A stretch of DNA of 64,000 bases from Rhizobium sp. Root708 (GTDB lineage Bacteria > Pseudomonadota > Alphaproteobacteria > Rhizobiales > Rhizobiaceae). The translations under genes and the position numbers were made by a program. Of the stretch, positions 10,101 to 18,288 are shown in pieces. Positions within the stretch are counted from its first letter, which is position 1. Each line of letters begins with the position of its first letter. The notes beneath the pieces are model-generated. The model did no database searches, had not been told where the DNA came from, and was given only the letters and a program-made list of their open reading frames with translations. The DNA lies in NCBI RefSeq assembly GCF_001429725.1, contig NZ_LMHV01000042.1, positions 186,073 through 250,072 on the forward strand. Direction: 5' to 3'.

Positions 10101-10409
10101 GCGATCGAGATCGATCGTGCGCTCGACCAGCGCGACCATCTCGCCGTGCCGCTCATCGTCCTCGGCCAGATTCATCAATGCCACGGCGAGCTGCGGCTGG
10201 CACGGCGATGCTATCAGGAAGCGCTCCAGCTGGCGGTGGAGATTGGTGAGCCGCAGCTTCTGTTTCCATGCTATGATGGACTGGCAACACTGGATCTCGA
10301 GACAGACGACATGGCGAGTGCGGAGCATAATTTCGCGTTGGCAAAGGACGTTTGTGTCCGCCATGGCCTGGATCCCGATGCACTCGTCGTGTTGCCTTTT
10401 CTGGATTGA
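7182..10409 (+). CDS. Zinc-ribbon / class III nucleotide cyclase / AAA-type ATPase / TPR regulator
   Basis: About 1075 residues. Two zinc ribbons open the protein (CAAC...CPKC at 3-20 and CAAC...CPRC at 28-45). A class III adenylate/guanylate cyclase domain follows, with the metal aspartate in FADLCGFT (D87) and a second in KFVGDALLALFG (D131). An NTPase module has Walker A GEAGIGKS (about 309-316) and a Walker B-like LVVEDMHWAD. The C-terminal third is helical repeat of TPR type. This is the architecture of large cyclase-ATPase regulators common in rhizobia; the input signal is unknown. The ATG at 7182 is preferred to a TTG at 7155 because the first zinc ribbon starts there and AAGGGCGG precedes it. 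Confidence 0.9.
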   Translation: MNCAACGFVIQSGFAFCPKCGAKQPISCAACGQQCAPDFLFCPRCGKSLSNSSAASPEPAVPESVPATRGLDDAAADRRPLTVLFADLCGFTTLSEQFDPELMRSLQNELFDELSRCVVAYGGFVDKFVGDALLALFGAPTAHEDDPHRALCAAMDMERGVAELGARRREFAGIPLQLHIGINTGPVVTGSFGTGGARSYSVTGDTVNTAQRLQSLAAPGEILVGPVTHRLTRHAFGFENLGTQELRGKSGIVAVHRLVGALETPHAARGLESLGLRAETIGRDAELARMTDCLELACAGSAQLVQLVGEAGIGKSRLVRDFLARIEEDDTFTDVVVRCAVCSPLGDQSYGTLASVLRSAYGIANRESAAKTVELLTAGLRGLGFPEENVAELSPLLFCVFGFGDPGDALRHLEPEQLRRQIFYATRTIIERRLAISPLVLVVEDMHWADAASIDALRFVLDRLERTRLMMVTTARSSEEGEGLASNRTNRTILRLAPLSLPDGERLLSQFFGAELPTDIRSGILTRSGGNPLFIEEIVRSLIDTGMVVSRDGAWAFPTGDGGAEIPMSLQAMLLARIDRLPADTRRLLQEAAVVGPRFEAVLLQAVASDRANVEADLDALCAAEILVEEVRGPSGGTYAFTQTLLHDVVYHNLLLQRRKELHGRIGVAMERLLPAGLPRLEDVALLGHHFRQADEVAKGAHYLTEAGDLAGKAYANDDAMRLYLEAFAAIGERGDMLRQRLMLCERLADLCSAAGDRTAARGYCEEALAAYRACDDRLAAARMLRKLGRLDVNAGRRDLADAFFMEASTCLEGMPASIELAHLLQERGHLAFRQGDHQAAARWADEALACLEDVNLTNAEAAQARAEALNTKGVALARLGYHRQAVGEVEASLRVAEQAQLLRAACRAYSNLGVLYAIVDPASAIKVCRRGLDLAIGIADLGFQARLHANLAVACCTFTDRCASEGLPAAERAIEIDRALDQRDHLAVPLIVLGQIHQCHGELRLARRCYQEALQLAVEIGEPQLLFPCYDGLATLDLETDDMASAEHNFALAKDVCVRHGLDPDALVVLPFLD

Positions 10410-10500
10410 AGAATGCGGCGGTTCGAGGCCGTCGGATAAAGGGGCGTACCGAGTTTCGTTGCCGACGCATTGCGCCGGCGGACTAGCGAAGGAGGAGACC

Positions 10501-11178
10501 ATGCCGGAGACCCGGAGTGACAGACCCCTGAAGCCAGGCGATCGCGCGCCCAATGTCGTGCTCGACGCGATCACGCGTCAGGGAAAGATTGCCATCGATG
10601 ATTTTCGCGGCCAGAAGCCGGTTCTGGTCGGCCTCTTTCGCGGATTGCACTGTCCCTTCTGTCGGCGCCAGATTGCCGCCATGGCGAACCTCGCCGGCGA
10701 GCTGCAGCAAAAGGGCATCGATAGCCTGACCGTCGTCAACACGCCGACCGAGCGGGCAAGGCTGTACTTCCAGTACCATCCCATACCCAATCTCCTAGCG
10801 GCTTCCGATCCGGATCAGATTTCCCATCGCGCCTTCGGGCTTCCGAATGTCGAATTCACGGAATCGGAGACCGCATGGCCCTACAAGATCGGGCTCAACG
10901 TGGTGAACTCGATGCGCGTCGACATGCCGGAACTGCCGCAGCCGATGGATCCGATGGCGGCGACGGAATACCTCGACAAGGCCGACGGTTACGAATTCGA
11001 CGATGACGACAGGCGCATGATCGCGAAGGGCCAGGGGCAGCTGGTCGGCGAATTCCTCCTCGACCGAGACGGCTTCGTTCGCTGGTGCTTCACCGAGGTC
11101 GCGGATGACGGACGCCATATGTTCGGTGTTCCGGCACCCCAGGAAGTGATGTCGGCGGCATCCCACATCGCCGCGTGA
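10501..11178 (+). CDS. Thioredoxin-fold redoxin (AhpC/TSA-like)
   Basis: A 225-residue cytoplasmic protein. The N-terminal half has the redoxin pattern (KPGDRAPNVVLDA, then FRGLHCPFCRRQ), with a CxxC at C51 and C54 where peroxiredoxins place the peroxidatic cysteine. The C-terminal half is acidic and ends in a strand-helix typical of the fold. It probably reduces peroxides or disulfides with an unknown donor. AAGGAGGAG stands 4 bases before the ATG. It follows the cyclase gene by 91 bp and may be cotranscribed with it. It overlaps nothing and is convergent with the Kazal lipoprotein gene only 6 bp away. Confidence 0.85.
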   Translation: MPETRSDRPLKPGDRAPNVVLDAITRQGKIAIDDFRGQKPVLVGLFRGLHCPFCRRQIAAMANLAGELQQKGIDSLTVVNTPTERARLYFQYHPIPNLLAASDPDQISHRAFGLPNVEFTESETAWPYKIGLNVVNSMRVDMPELPQPMDPMAATEYLDKADGYEFDDDDRRMIAKGQGQLVGEFLLDRDGFVRWCFTEVADDGRHMFGVPAPQEVMSAASHIAA

Positions 11179-11184
11179 CGGCGA

Positions 11185-11646
11185 TCAGGGCCGGCACTCT
11201 CCCGGGCCGATGATACGGAAGCCGCCATTGCCGGCTTCGCATGCATTCGGGAAGGTGCGCATCTCGGGTCCACGCTGGCCGCAGACGGGGCGGTATTCGC
11301 GTGTGCAGATGCCGCCTGGCCTTTGCGGGTGATCAGGCTCGGGGCGCGGCGGCTTCGGCAGCGGCGGCATTGGCGTGACGGGCGGCTGGCGACGGCATTC
11401 TCCCCGGGCGACGATCGCAAAGCCGTCGGCGCGAGCCTGGCAGGCGTTGCCGAAGGTCTGCACTCGTCCGCCCCGTTCGCCGCAAACGGGGGCGTATTCC
11501 ATCGTGCACATCTGCTGTTGTGGCGGGCGAGGGCGCGGCGGTGGCCGCGAATAGCCGGGATCGGTCTCGACCGTGCAGGCCAATAACACCGGCGCAATCA
11601 AGATCAGCGCAAGCTTTTTCGCGGATATGAACCGGGCGTGTCGCAT
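11185..11646 (-). CDS. Lipoprotein with two Kazal-like protease-inhibitor domains
   Basis: A 153-residue protein. A signal sequence ends in the lipobox LLAC (Cys24), so it is probably a lipid-anchored envelope protein. A proline/arginine-rich linker precedes two similar domains with the Kazal core C-x4-YAPVCG / C-x4-YRPVCG (C47, C55, C69, C84 and C114, C122, C136, C151). Each copy has four cysteines rather than the six of classical animal Kazal domains, as in other bacterial Kazal-like proteins. The family inhibits serine proteases; activity here is inferred only. A second Pro-rich linker (about 88-112) separates the domains. It lies 98 bp downstream of prs on the same strand. Confidence 0.85.
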   Translation of the reverse strand: MRHARFISAKKLALILIAPVLLACTVETDPGYSRPPPRPRPPQQQMCTMEYAPVCGERGGRVQTFGNACQARADGFAIVARGECRRQPPVTPMPPLPKPPRPEPDHPQRPGGICTREYRPVCGQRGPEMRTFPNACEAGNGGFRIIGPGECRP

Positions 11647-11744
11647 CTGCGTCCTCGACGTTTGAGAATTTCGAGGAACCCTAGCGGAAGCTGCACGTCG
11701 GAAAAAGAGGCCGGCGCGCAGATGCTTTTTCGATTGTCGTCCGA

Positions 11745-12677
11745 TCAGTCGAAGAGGCTGGAGACGGACTCTTCCTGGCTCGTGCGGTTGATGGCTTCGC
11801 CCATCAGGCTCGCGGTGCTGAGCACACGGATATTGTGCGCCGACTGGACGGCCGTGGTCGGCTGAATGGAGTCGGTGATCACCAGCTCGCGAAGCTTCGA
11901 GGAAGTGATGCGGGTGACAGCGCCGCCCGAGAGCACGCCATGAGTGATGTAGGCGGTGACGCTGGCGGCACCCTGAGCGAGCATAGCGTCAGCGGCATTG
12001 CAAAGCGTGCCGCCGGAATCGACGATATCGTCGATCAGCAGGCAGTCCTTGCCGTTCACGTCACCGATGATGTTCATCACTTCGGATTCACCGGGGCGGT
12101 CGCGACGCTTGTCGACGATCGCCAACAGACAGTCCAGGCGTTTCGCGAGCGAACGAGCGCGCACGACACCGCCGACGTCGGGTGAAACGACCATGACGTT
12201 GCCGAGGTTGTAGTTGGCCTTGATGTCGCGCGTCAGGATCGGCACGGCATAGAGGTTGTCTGTCGGGATATCGAAGAAGCCCTGGATTTGTCCGGCATGG
12301 AGGTCAAGGGTCAGCACGCGATCGGCGCCGGCTTCAGTAATGAGGTTCGCGACGAGCTTTGCCGAAATCGGGGTGCGGCCTGAAGCGCGGCGATCCTGAC
12401 GGGCATAGCCAAAGTAAGGAAGGACCGCGGTGATGCGACGTGCCGAAGAGCGGCGCATCGCGTCGATCATGATCAGCAGCTCCATCAGATGGTCATTCGT
12501 CGGGAAAGACGTCGACTGCACGAGGAAAACATCCTCGCCGCGCACATTTTCCTGGACTTCGACGAAGATTTCCTGATCGGCAAACCTTCGGACCGTGGCT
12601 CTGCCCAAGGGCACATTGAGATAGTTGCAGATCGCTTCGGCGAGATGCCGGTTCGAATTGCCTGCGAAAACCTTCAT
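11745..12677 (-). CDS. prs: Ribose-phosphate pyrophosphokinase
   Basis: A 310-residue enzyme making PRPP from ribose 5-phosphate and ATP, feeding purine, pyrimidine, histidine, tryptophan and NAD synthesis. It opens MKVFAGNSNRHLAEAI and shows the expected motifs: RRSSARRITAVLPYFGYARQD (ATP site), DLHAGQIQGFFDIP, VVSPDVGGVVRAR, and the PRPP loop DCLLIDDIVDSGGT. Length and order match bacterial class I enzymes. The ATG at 12677 is followed directly by conserved sequence. It stands 106 bp after the upstream lipoprotein gene, so it may have its own promoter. Confidence 0.98.
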   Translation of the reverse strand: MKVFAGNSNRHLAEAICNYLNVPLGRATVRRFADQEIFVEVQENVRGEDVFLVQSTSFPTNDHLMELLIMIDAMRRSSARRITAVLPYFGYARQDRRASGRTPISAKLVANLITEAGADRVLTLDLHAGQIQGFFDIPTDNLYAVPILTRDIKANYNLGNVMVVSPDVGGVVRARSLAKRLDCLLAIVDKRRDRPGESEVMNIIGDVNGKDCLLIDDIVDSGGTLCNAADAMLAQGAASVTAYITHGVLSGGAVTRITSSKLRELVITDSIQPTTAVQSAHNIRVLSTASLMGEAINRTSQEESVSSLFD

Positions 12678-12783
12678 CTTGGTCCGCCTGTTACCTGCTG
12701 ATAGCCGCGCTTTTTAGCCAGCTTCTTCGTGAATGCAAGCGTAAAGGCGTCTCACGCTCCCATATTTCTGAAAAGCTTGTGGC

Positions 12784-13629
12784 TTAGCCGCCACGCCCCT
12801 CGCGCCACGACGAAAACTCGCTGATCGTTCGCGATGCGATCTGCTGCATCACTGATGCCGGAACGCCTGCCCACGGGTCCTGGGCAGAGGACGGCACCTG
12901 TTCCTGTCCCTGTATGCGGTGGAGGCGGGCGCCGCTGTTATCAAGCACGTCCCAAACGTAGACCACCGTGACATTTCCGCTGTCGGTGAAGGCGGAGAGA
13001 TAGCCCTTGAGGATATAGGCGCTGCTGTTGTCGTTGGAGCTCTTGATCGAAAGGCCGTGGGAGCGCGCCTCGTTGCCGAGCTGCCTGGACAATGGCGTGA
13101 CGGCCTGGACCGGGGCGCCGATGATCGGAAGAAAACGCACCGTCGCGCTGCCCTGTGCCGGAGCCGATCGCACCATTGCCGTTTGTTCGGGCTTTGCGGC
13201 GGGCTGCTCGACCATATCCTCTTCTTCGGCCTGCGCGTTCGATACCGGCTCGGAGAGAGGCTGGCTCTGGATCGGCGCCGATACCGCGGGGGAGCGGCTT
13301 TCGTTCTGCAGCGCCAGCGCCTGTTCGTCCATGGTTGTCGGCGGAGCGCCGCTTCCCTGCCTTGGCTGCTGGACGTAAGCCGGTTGCTCGACATAGGCCG
13401 GATGATAGCCGCCGCTGCCCTGTCGGGACTCGACCGCAAAGGCCTGCCTGCGTGAGGACGCGCCGGCCATCTGCTCGGCTTCGCCCTGGCTGACGGGGGA
13501 TGAGCGCTGTGTGCTCGAGGATCCGCCGATGTCGACGAGAGGCGTTAGCGTCAGGGCATCGGTGGTGTTGCAGGCAGAGAGCAGGGCAAGGCATGCAAAA
13601 AGCGTGGATGCTGTCGCAATTCGCGTCAT
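12784..13629 (-). CDS. Putative lipoprotein of unknown function
   Basis: A 281-residue protein with a lipoprotein signal ending LLSAC (Cys20). Residues about 30-155 are low-complexity, rich in Gln, Ser, Pro and Ala, and look disordered. Residues about 160-281 form a compact domain (VRFLPIIGAPVQAVTPLSRQL, then AYILKGYLSAF, VTVVYVWDVLDN) that resembles rhizobial envelope lipoproteins without known function. Coding sense is supported by the lipobox and by its place in a minus-strand run with prs. No enzyme motif was found. Confidence 0.85.
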   Translation of the reverse strand: MTRIATASTLFACLALLSACNTTDALTLTPLVDIGGSSSTQRSSPVSQGEAEQMAGASSRRQAFAVESRQGSGGYHPAYVEQPAYVQQPRQGSGAPPTTMDEQALALQNESRSPAVSAPIQSQPLSEPVSNAQAEEEDMVEQPAAKPEQTAMVRSAPAQGSATVRFLPIIGAPVQAVTPLSRQLGNEARSHGLSIKSSNDNSSAYILKGYLSAFTDSGNVTVVYVWDVLDNSGARLHRIQGQEQVPSSAQDPWAGVPASVMQQIASRTISEFSSWREGRGG

Positions 13630-13727
13630 CCCTCGTGTCGTCCTTCCCGCATGCGCGTACAGCCCCGACCGACTTTATGACGGCCCGGGTCGGTCCGTGT
13701 CAATTGCGGATTGTCATCGACCAGGGC

Positions 13728-14879
13728 TCAGACGTTGAGGAAGTCGAGCGGATGCCGCGAAAGGGCGCGCGGCGCGGCGTCGGTTGTCACGTAGGTCTGG
13801 CCAAGCGTCATCGCAGCACCGCTGTCGGAGTCCATGATGATCATATGCAGGAAAAGCGACATACCGGGCTCGATCGGCTGAGGGTTTCCGACGTGGAACA
13901 TCTGGTGCTCCATCCACGAGGGGGAGAAGCGGGCGCCCAGCGAGTAGCCGCAGGCATTCAGGCGATGGCGTGCCAGTCCTCGCTCGTCCATGATCTTGGC
14001 GTGCATGTCGAAAACATCACCAAAGACCTTGCCGGGAGTGAGCACGGTTTCGGCCGCCTGCATCGTCTCCAGGCAGGCATTGTAGAGCTCGCGATGGCGG
14101 TAGCTCGGTTCCCCGATCACGATCGTCCGCATCATGGCTGCGTGGTAGTGGGCATAGACGCCGGCCCATTCGAGGGTGAGCTGGTCGTTTGCGTCGAGCT
14201 TGCGCCGGCCGGCCTTATAGCGGCAGAGCAATGCATCCTGCGCGGAGCCGATGATGAACTCGTTGGCGGCGTAGTCGCCGCCGCCGGCGAGCACGGCTCC
14301 CTGCATCGCGGCCAGGATTTCAGCCTCGTCGGCGCCAGGCTTGGTCAGGGCGAGAGCGGCATCGAGAGCGTCGTCGGCAAGCGCTGCTGCTTTCTCCACA
14401 TAGACGATTTCGGCGTTGCTCTTGACCAGCCGCAACCGGCTGACGAGGTAGGACGCATCGATGATCTGGCCGAACGAGGCAAGCTGCGTATCCAGTTGAC
14501 GGGCAACCCGTCCGGTCATTCCATGCGTGTCGTACTCGACCCCGATGCGGGCGCCGAGCAAATCCATTTCGACCAGCATATTCTTCAAGTCGACTGTCGG
14601 ATCGGCATTCACGCGGTCGACCCAAACCTGAATATTGTCGAGGATCGAGGTATGGCGCGCTTGCCTGAGGTCGGCCGAGCGCGTCAACAGCGCCATCGTG
14701 CCGTCGGCTTTCACGACGAGTGTCTGGAAGAAGCAATAGCCGAAGGTGTCGTATCCGGTCAGCCAGTACATGCTTTCCTGCGCGAACAGCAGGACCGCAT
14801 CCAGCTTGTCTTCCTTCATTCCGTCCGTAAGCCGTATCAGGCGATTTGCGAATTCGGTCTTTTCGAAATGAAGGGCCAT
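13728..14879 (-). CDS. M24-fold (creatinase / ectoine-hydrolase-like) protein lacking metal ligands
   Basis: A 383-residue protein with the creatinase N-terminal domain (MYWLTGYD near 40) and a pita-bread C-terminal domain. At the positions where aminopeptidase P and prolidase keep Asp, Asp, His, Glu and Glu, I read Glu and Ala (LEWAGVYAHYHAAMMRT), Tyr (CGYSLGARF), His (EPGMSLFLH) and Gly (MTLGQTY). It is therefore unlikely to be a metal-dependent Xaa-Pro peptidase. Creatinase and DoeA/EutD ectoine hydrolase are metal-independent members of this fold. The ATG at 14879 is chosen because GGGAGG lies 10 bases upstream and pgeF ends 5 bp before it. It is the last gene of the lgt-midA-pgeF run. 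Confidence 0.85.
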   Translation of the reverse strand: MALHFEKTEFANRLIRLTDGMKEDKLDAVLLFAQESMYWLTGYDTFGYCFFQTLVVKADGTMALLTRSADLRQARHTSILDNIQVWVDRVNADPTVDLKNMLVEMDLLGARIGVEYDTHGMTGRVARQLDTQLASFGQIIDASYLVSRLRLVKSNAEIVYVEKAAALADDALDAALALTKPGADEAEILAAMQGAVLAGGGDYAANEFIIGSAQDALLCRYKAGRRKLDANDQLTLEWAGVYAHYHAAMMRTIVIGEPSYRHRELYNACLETMQAAETVLTPGKVFGDVFDMHAKIMDERGLARHRLNACGYSLGARFSPSWMEHQMFHVGNPQPIEPGMSLFLHMIIMDSDSGAAMTLGQTYVTTDAAPRALSRHPLDFLNV

Positions 14880-14884
14880 GTCGT

Positions 14885-15679
14885 TCAAACCTCCCTGATG
14901 GAAATCGCCGAGATCTGCCGGCCGTAGTCCGGTTCGCGATTGTGCGTCGTTCGGCGATAGGAGAAGAAGCGTTCGTCGTCTGGATAGGTGCAGATGCCGA
15001 GGCTCTCCGCACGAATGCCTGCGGCACGCAGTCGGTCGACGGTGAGCGTCGGAAGATCGAACATCGCGTGACCGGGTTTCGACGACGGGGTGAAATAGCG
15101 TTCGTAAGACGGGTCGTAGCCGAGGAAGCGATCAACGAATTCCGGGCCGACTTCGTAGCTGCCGCGGCTGATCGACGGGCCTAGGCAGGCTACGATCGTA
15201 TCGCGGGTGGCACCGAGCTTTTCCATCGCGTCGACGGTGTTTTCCAGCACGCCGGTCAGCGCACCCTTCCAGCCGGCATGGGCAGCTCCGACGACGCGAT
15301 GCTCGGGATCGGCGAAAAGGACCGGACCGCAATCGGCGGCGAGCACGCCGAGCACAACGCCCGGCGTCGCCGTCACCATCGCATCGGCTGCGGGGCGGGT
15401 GCCGTCATATCCGGGCTCGATCACCACGACATCTGGCGAATGGACCTGATGAACGGTGGCAAGACTTGTCTCCGGAAGATCGAACCATTCGGCGACGCGC
15501 CGGCGGTTCTCGACGACCTTCTCGCGTTTGTCGTTCGAGCCGAGGCCGACATTCAGCCCTCTATATATACCCTCGGACACGCCGCCCTGCCGGGTGAAGT
15601 AGCCATGGCGAATGGCGTCGCCCGTCGCCTCAGTCAAAAGGGCGCTTTGAAGCGGTGCCGGGGAGGGCGTGTCAGTCAT
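14885..15679 (-). CDS. pgeF: Peptidoglycan editing factor / multicopper polyphenol oxidase-type (YfiH)
   Basis: A 264-residue protein of the YfiH/DUF152 family. Signature motifs are HQVHSPDVVVI, ADCGPVLFAD, GAAHAGWKGALTGV and GPSISRGSYEVG, carrying the His/Cys/His cluster that binds zinc in this family. E. coli PgeF removes L-Ser wrongly built into the peptidoglycan stem; other members were described as purine nucleosidases or laccases. The ATG at 15679 has only a weak ribosome binding site; a TTG lies two codons upstream. It stands 81 bp after the methyltransferase gene. Confidence 0.92.
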   Translation of the reverse strand: MTDTPSPAPLQSALLTEATGDAIRHGYFTRQGGVSEGIYRGLNVGLGSNDKREKVVENRRRVAEWFDLPETSLATVHQVHSPDVVVIEPGYDGTRPAADAMVTATPGVVLGVLAADCGPVLFADPEHRVVGAAHAGWKGALTGVLENTVDAMEKLGATRDTIVACLGPSISRGSYEVGPEFVDRFLGYDPSYERYFTPSSKPGHAMFDLPTLTVDRLRAAGIRAESLGICTYPDDERFFSYRRTTHNREPDYGRQISAISIREV

Positions 15680-15760
15680 CAGCAATTCCGAGATTGGTAT
15701 GGGCTTCTTTTCGAAACGGTCTTCAACAAGAGCGAATGTTGGTCAGTCGAAAACATCCTG

Positions 15761-16861
15761 TCAATCTACTGGTCGAAAAGGCATGAGATCGACCGCCGGA
15801 TATGAAACGGCCATGACCTTGAACAGTTCCCCCATTTTGCCTTCGCCTTCACCGGCCAGTCGATCGACGGCGGCCTGGATCATCTGCTGGGTATTCGGCT
15901 GACGGTCACGGCCGAGTGCGGCAGCGCGCTCCAACAGGCCGAGGCCGACGAGGAAATCGCCCTGGTGCAGTAGGCCGTTCAGATACAGGCCGGACGCCTG
16001 CGCGGTCTCGGCAAGCGCCTGAAAATCGACATGCGAGGTGAGGTCGGCTTCGCCGGGGTGAGCCAGCGGCGGGTCGAATTCATGCATGCGGACGGCCTGG
16101 AGCGTGTCGCCGAAACCGGTGATCAGGTGACCGTAGTCGATCGCAAGCGCTGTACCGCCGAACTGCATCAGGCGGTCGCCGATCGCCGTCATGACCGATT
16201 GGCGCGCTGGCGAGATTTCGAACAGGGTCCCGACCGGAACGGACGAGGCTTGGGCCGGTAGTAGGGACGGGTCTATGCCCGCGACGCCGATGCCGAACGA
16301 CAACTCGCCCTGCGCATCAACGCCGACCATGCGCTCGCGAAATCCGGTGGGCGTTTTGATGAATTGCCGTATCGGGATCGCATCGAAGAGTTCGTTGGCG
16401 GCGATCAGGGTAAAGCCCTGCGGTACTTCGTCGAAGCTGTCGTGCCAACTGATCCTGCCACTGTGCGCGACAAGCGTCTCCTGCTGGATATCTCGCAGGC
16501 GTTCGCTCGTCTCGACCAGATGAATGCTCATCGCGTCGAAAAGTGGCGGCGCGAGGCGCTCGATGACGCGAAGCATGTCCGCCATCATTGTCCCGCGGCC
16601 GGGTCCGATTTCCACCAGCCTTGCGTCGGCAGGCGCACCGTGGCGTTGCCAGGCATGGACGATGAAGACGCCGATCATTTCGCCGAAGAGCTGGCTGACC
16701 TCAGGTGCGGTCACGAAATCGCCGGAACGGCCGAAGGGTTCGCGTGTCCTGTAGTAGCCGTGATCAGGGTCCGCCAGGCAAAGCGAAAAGTAATCCGTTA
16801 CGCTGATCGGACCGTTAGCCTGGATAATCGTCTTGATCTTTTCCCCGAGAGCAGTCGTCAT
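15761..16861 (-). CDS. MidA/NDUFAF7-type SAM-dependent methyltransferase
   Basis: A 366-residue class I methyltransferase of the COG1565 family. The SAM-binding motif is VEIGPGRGTMMADML; the family-specific GYYRTREPFGRSGDFVTAPE and NELFDAIPIRQF are present. The mitochondrial relative NDUFAF7 methylates a complex I subunit arginine; the bacterial substrate is not established. GGAGGAGCCC sits just before the ATG at 16861, so I prefer it to the ATG at 16873. It follows lgt by about 23 bp and is very likely cotranscribed. Confidence 0.93.
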   Translation of the reverse strand: MTTALGEKIKTIIQANGPISVTDYFSLCLADPDHGYYRTREPFGRSGDFVTAPEVSQLFGEMIGVFIVHAWQRHGAPADARLVEIGPGRGTMMADMLRVIERLAPPLFDAMSIHLVETSERLRDIQQETLVAHSGRISWHDSFDEVPQGFTLIAANELFDAIPIRQFIKTPTGFRERMVGVDAQGELSFGIGVAGIDPSLLPAQASSVPVGTLFEISPARQSVMTAIGDRLMQFGGTALAIDYGHLITGFGDTLQAVRMHEFDPPLAHPGEADLTSHVDFQALAETAQASGLYLNGLLHQGDFLVGLGLLERAAALGRDRQPNTQQMIQAAVDRLAGEGEGKMGELFKVMAVSYPAVDLMPFRPVD

Positions 16862-16884
16862 GGGCTCCTCCATACCGGCGCAGG

Positions 16885-17733
16885 TCAGCTTTGCAGGGCC
16901 GCGCGGCTACGGGCGCGGACGATGGCCCACAGGCCAAGCAGGACCATCGGCGACGACAGCACCATTCCCATGGTCAGCCAGTTGGTTCCCAGCAGATAGC
17001 CAAGCTGCGCATCGGGTTCGCGGAAGAACTCGACGAATATTCGCGACAGCGCATAACCGCAGACGAATACGCCAGTGACCAGGCCCGGTGTCTTCAGTGC
17101 GCGGAAGGCGAAAATCAGGATCGTCAGCACGAGCAGGAGAACGATGCCTTCGAGGCCCGCTTCGTAGAGCTGGCTGGGATGGCGGGCGAATGGGCCGCCG
17201 TTCGGGAACACGAAGGCCCAGGGCACATCCGTCAGGCGGCCCCAGAGTTCGCCGTTGATGAAGTTCGCGATCCGGCCGCAGAACAGGCCGATCGGAACGA
17301 CGGCCGAAACGATGTCGAAAAGGTTCCAGAGCGGGATGCCGTTTCGCCGTGCGAAAATGATCATGGCGATGGTTGTGCCGGTCAGGCCGCCGTGGAACGA
17401 CATACCGCCGTTCCAGATCTGAATGGCCCGGATCGGGCTCTCGATGACGGCAGGCATGTCGTAGAAAAGAATGTAGCCGATGCGCCCGCCAAGAACGATG
17501 CCCAACGCCACCCAGACAATGAAGTCGTCGAGCTGGGGCTTCGAGATGGGCGAGACGTTGCCCGGCCAAAGCGCGTCATTGCCGGCAATCAGGCGCGCGT
17601 AATACCAGCCGAGCATGATGCCCGCGACATAGGCGAGGCCGTACCAGTGAATGGCGACGGGGCCGATCGAAAACGCGATCGGATCGATATCGGGAAAAGG
17701 CATGATGGCCAGGAGGTTGGCTACGGTCGGCAA
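16885..17733 (-). CDS. lgt: Prolipoprotein diacylglyceryl transferase
   Basis: Inner-membrane enzyme that moves diacylglycerol from phosphatidylglycerol to the lipobox cysteine of prolipoproteins. It has seven predicted helices and family motifs MSFHGGLTG, RIANFINGELWGR and RHPSQLYEAGLEG. The start is uncertain: a TTG at 17733 preceded by GATGGGGA gives 282 residues, close to the usual length; the first in-frame ATG, at 17703 (MPFPDIDP), gives 272. Coding continues convergently into the methyltransferase operon. The product would also process the two lipoproteins encoded nearby. Confidence 0.95.
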   Translation of the reverse strand: MPTVANLLAIMPFPDIDPIAFSIGPVAIHWYGLAYVAGIMLGWYYARLIAGNDALWPGNVSPISKPQLDDFIVWVALGIVLGGRIGYILFYDMPAVIESPIRAIQIWNGGMSFHGGLTGTTIAMIIFARRNGIPLWNLFDIVSAVVPIGLFCGRIANFINGELWGRLTDVPWAFVFPNGGPFARHPSQLYEAGLEGIVLLLVLTILIFAFRALKTPGLVTGVFVCGYALSRIFVEFFREPDAQLGYLLGTNWLTMGMVLSSPMVLLGLWAIVRARSRAALQS

Positions 17734-18027
17734 AGTGTCCCCATCCGCTGGCGCACAGACCGATCGAGGGCTGAAAGACTCAATGTCCGTACGCGTCTTC
17801 GAAGTGCAAAGGCATCCGATCCGCGTCTTTTTCAAGGCGCACGGCACCCAAGGTTGGCGGAAGATGGCCTTGAGCCGACGGGCGGTCAAGTCGATTGTGA
17901 GCGATGGGTCGCGCAGGCTGCTCCTTATCCAGTGCAAAGCGCTTGCATCCTTAACGGCGAAGCCCTACCTCATCTCCGAGGGCCATAGATGGCCGGAATT
18001 CAAGTGTTTCAAAGGGAGTAGTCCGCC

Positions 18028-18288
18028 ATGACGACAGGGACAAACCGCATCATGGACGAGTTCGCCAAGCTCATGACCGACGCGGCCGGCGCGGCCCAGG
18101 GCGTGCGCAAGGAAATCGAAACGGCTTTCAGTGCGCAGGCCGAGCGCTGGCTGAACAGCCTGGACGTCGTCAAGCGCGAGGAATTCGAGGCTGTTCGCGA
18201 AATGGCGATCAAGGCTCGCGACGAAAACGACGCCCTCGTGGCGCGCATTGCTGCTTTGGAAGAGAAGCTGGCTGCCGCCGGCAAGTAA
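18028..18288 (+). CDS. ubiK: UbiK/BMFP accessory factor (ubiquinone synthesis)
   Basis: An 86-residue, highly charged, helical protein. Residues 50-84 (KREEFEAVREMAIKARDEND, then LEEKLAAAG) are the C-terminal coiled coil of the BMFP/UbiK family. In enterobacteria UbiK supports the soluble Ubi complex for aerobic coenzyme Q synthesis. AAAGGGAG precedes the ATG. The gene is divergent from lgt and separate from proC by about 390 bp. Confidence 0.85.
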   Translation: MTTGTNRIMDEFAKLMTDAAGAAQGVRKEIETAFSAQAERWLNSLDVVKREEFEAVREMAIKARDENDALVARIAALEEKLAAAGK

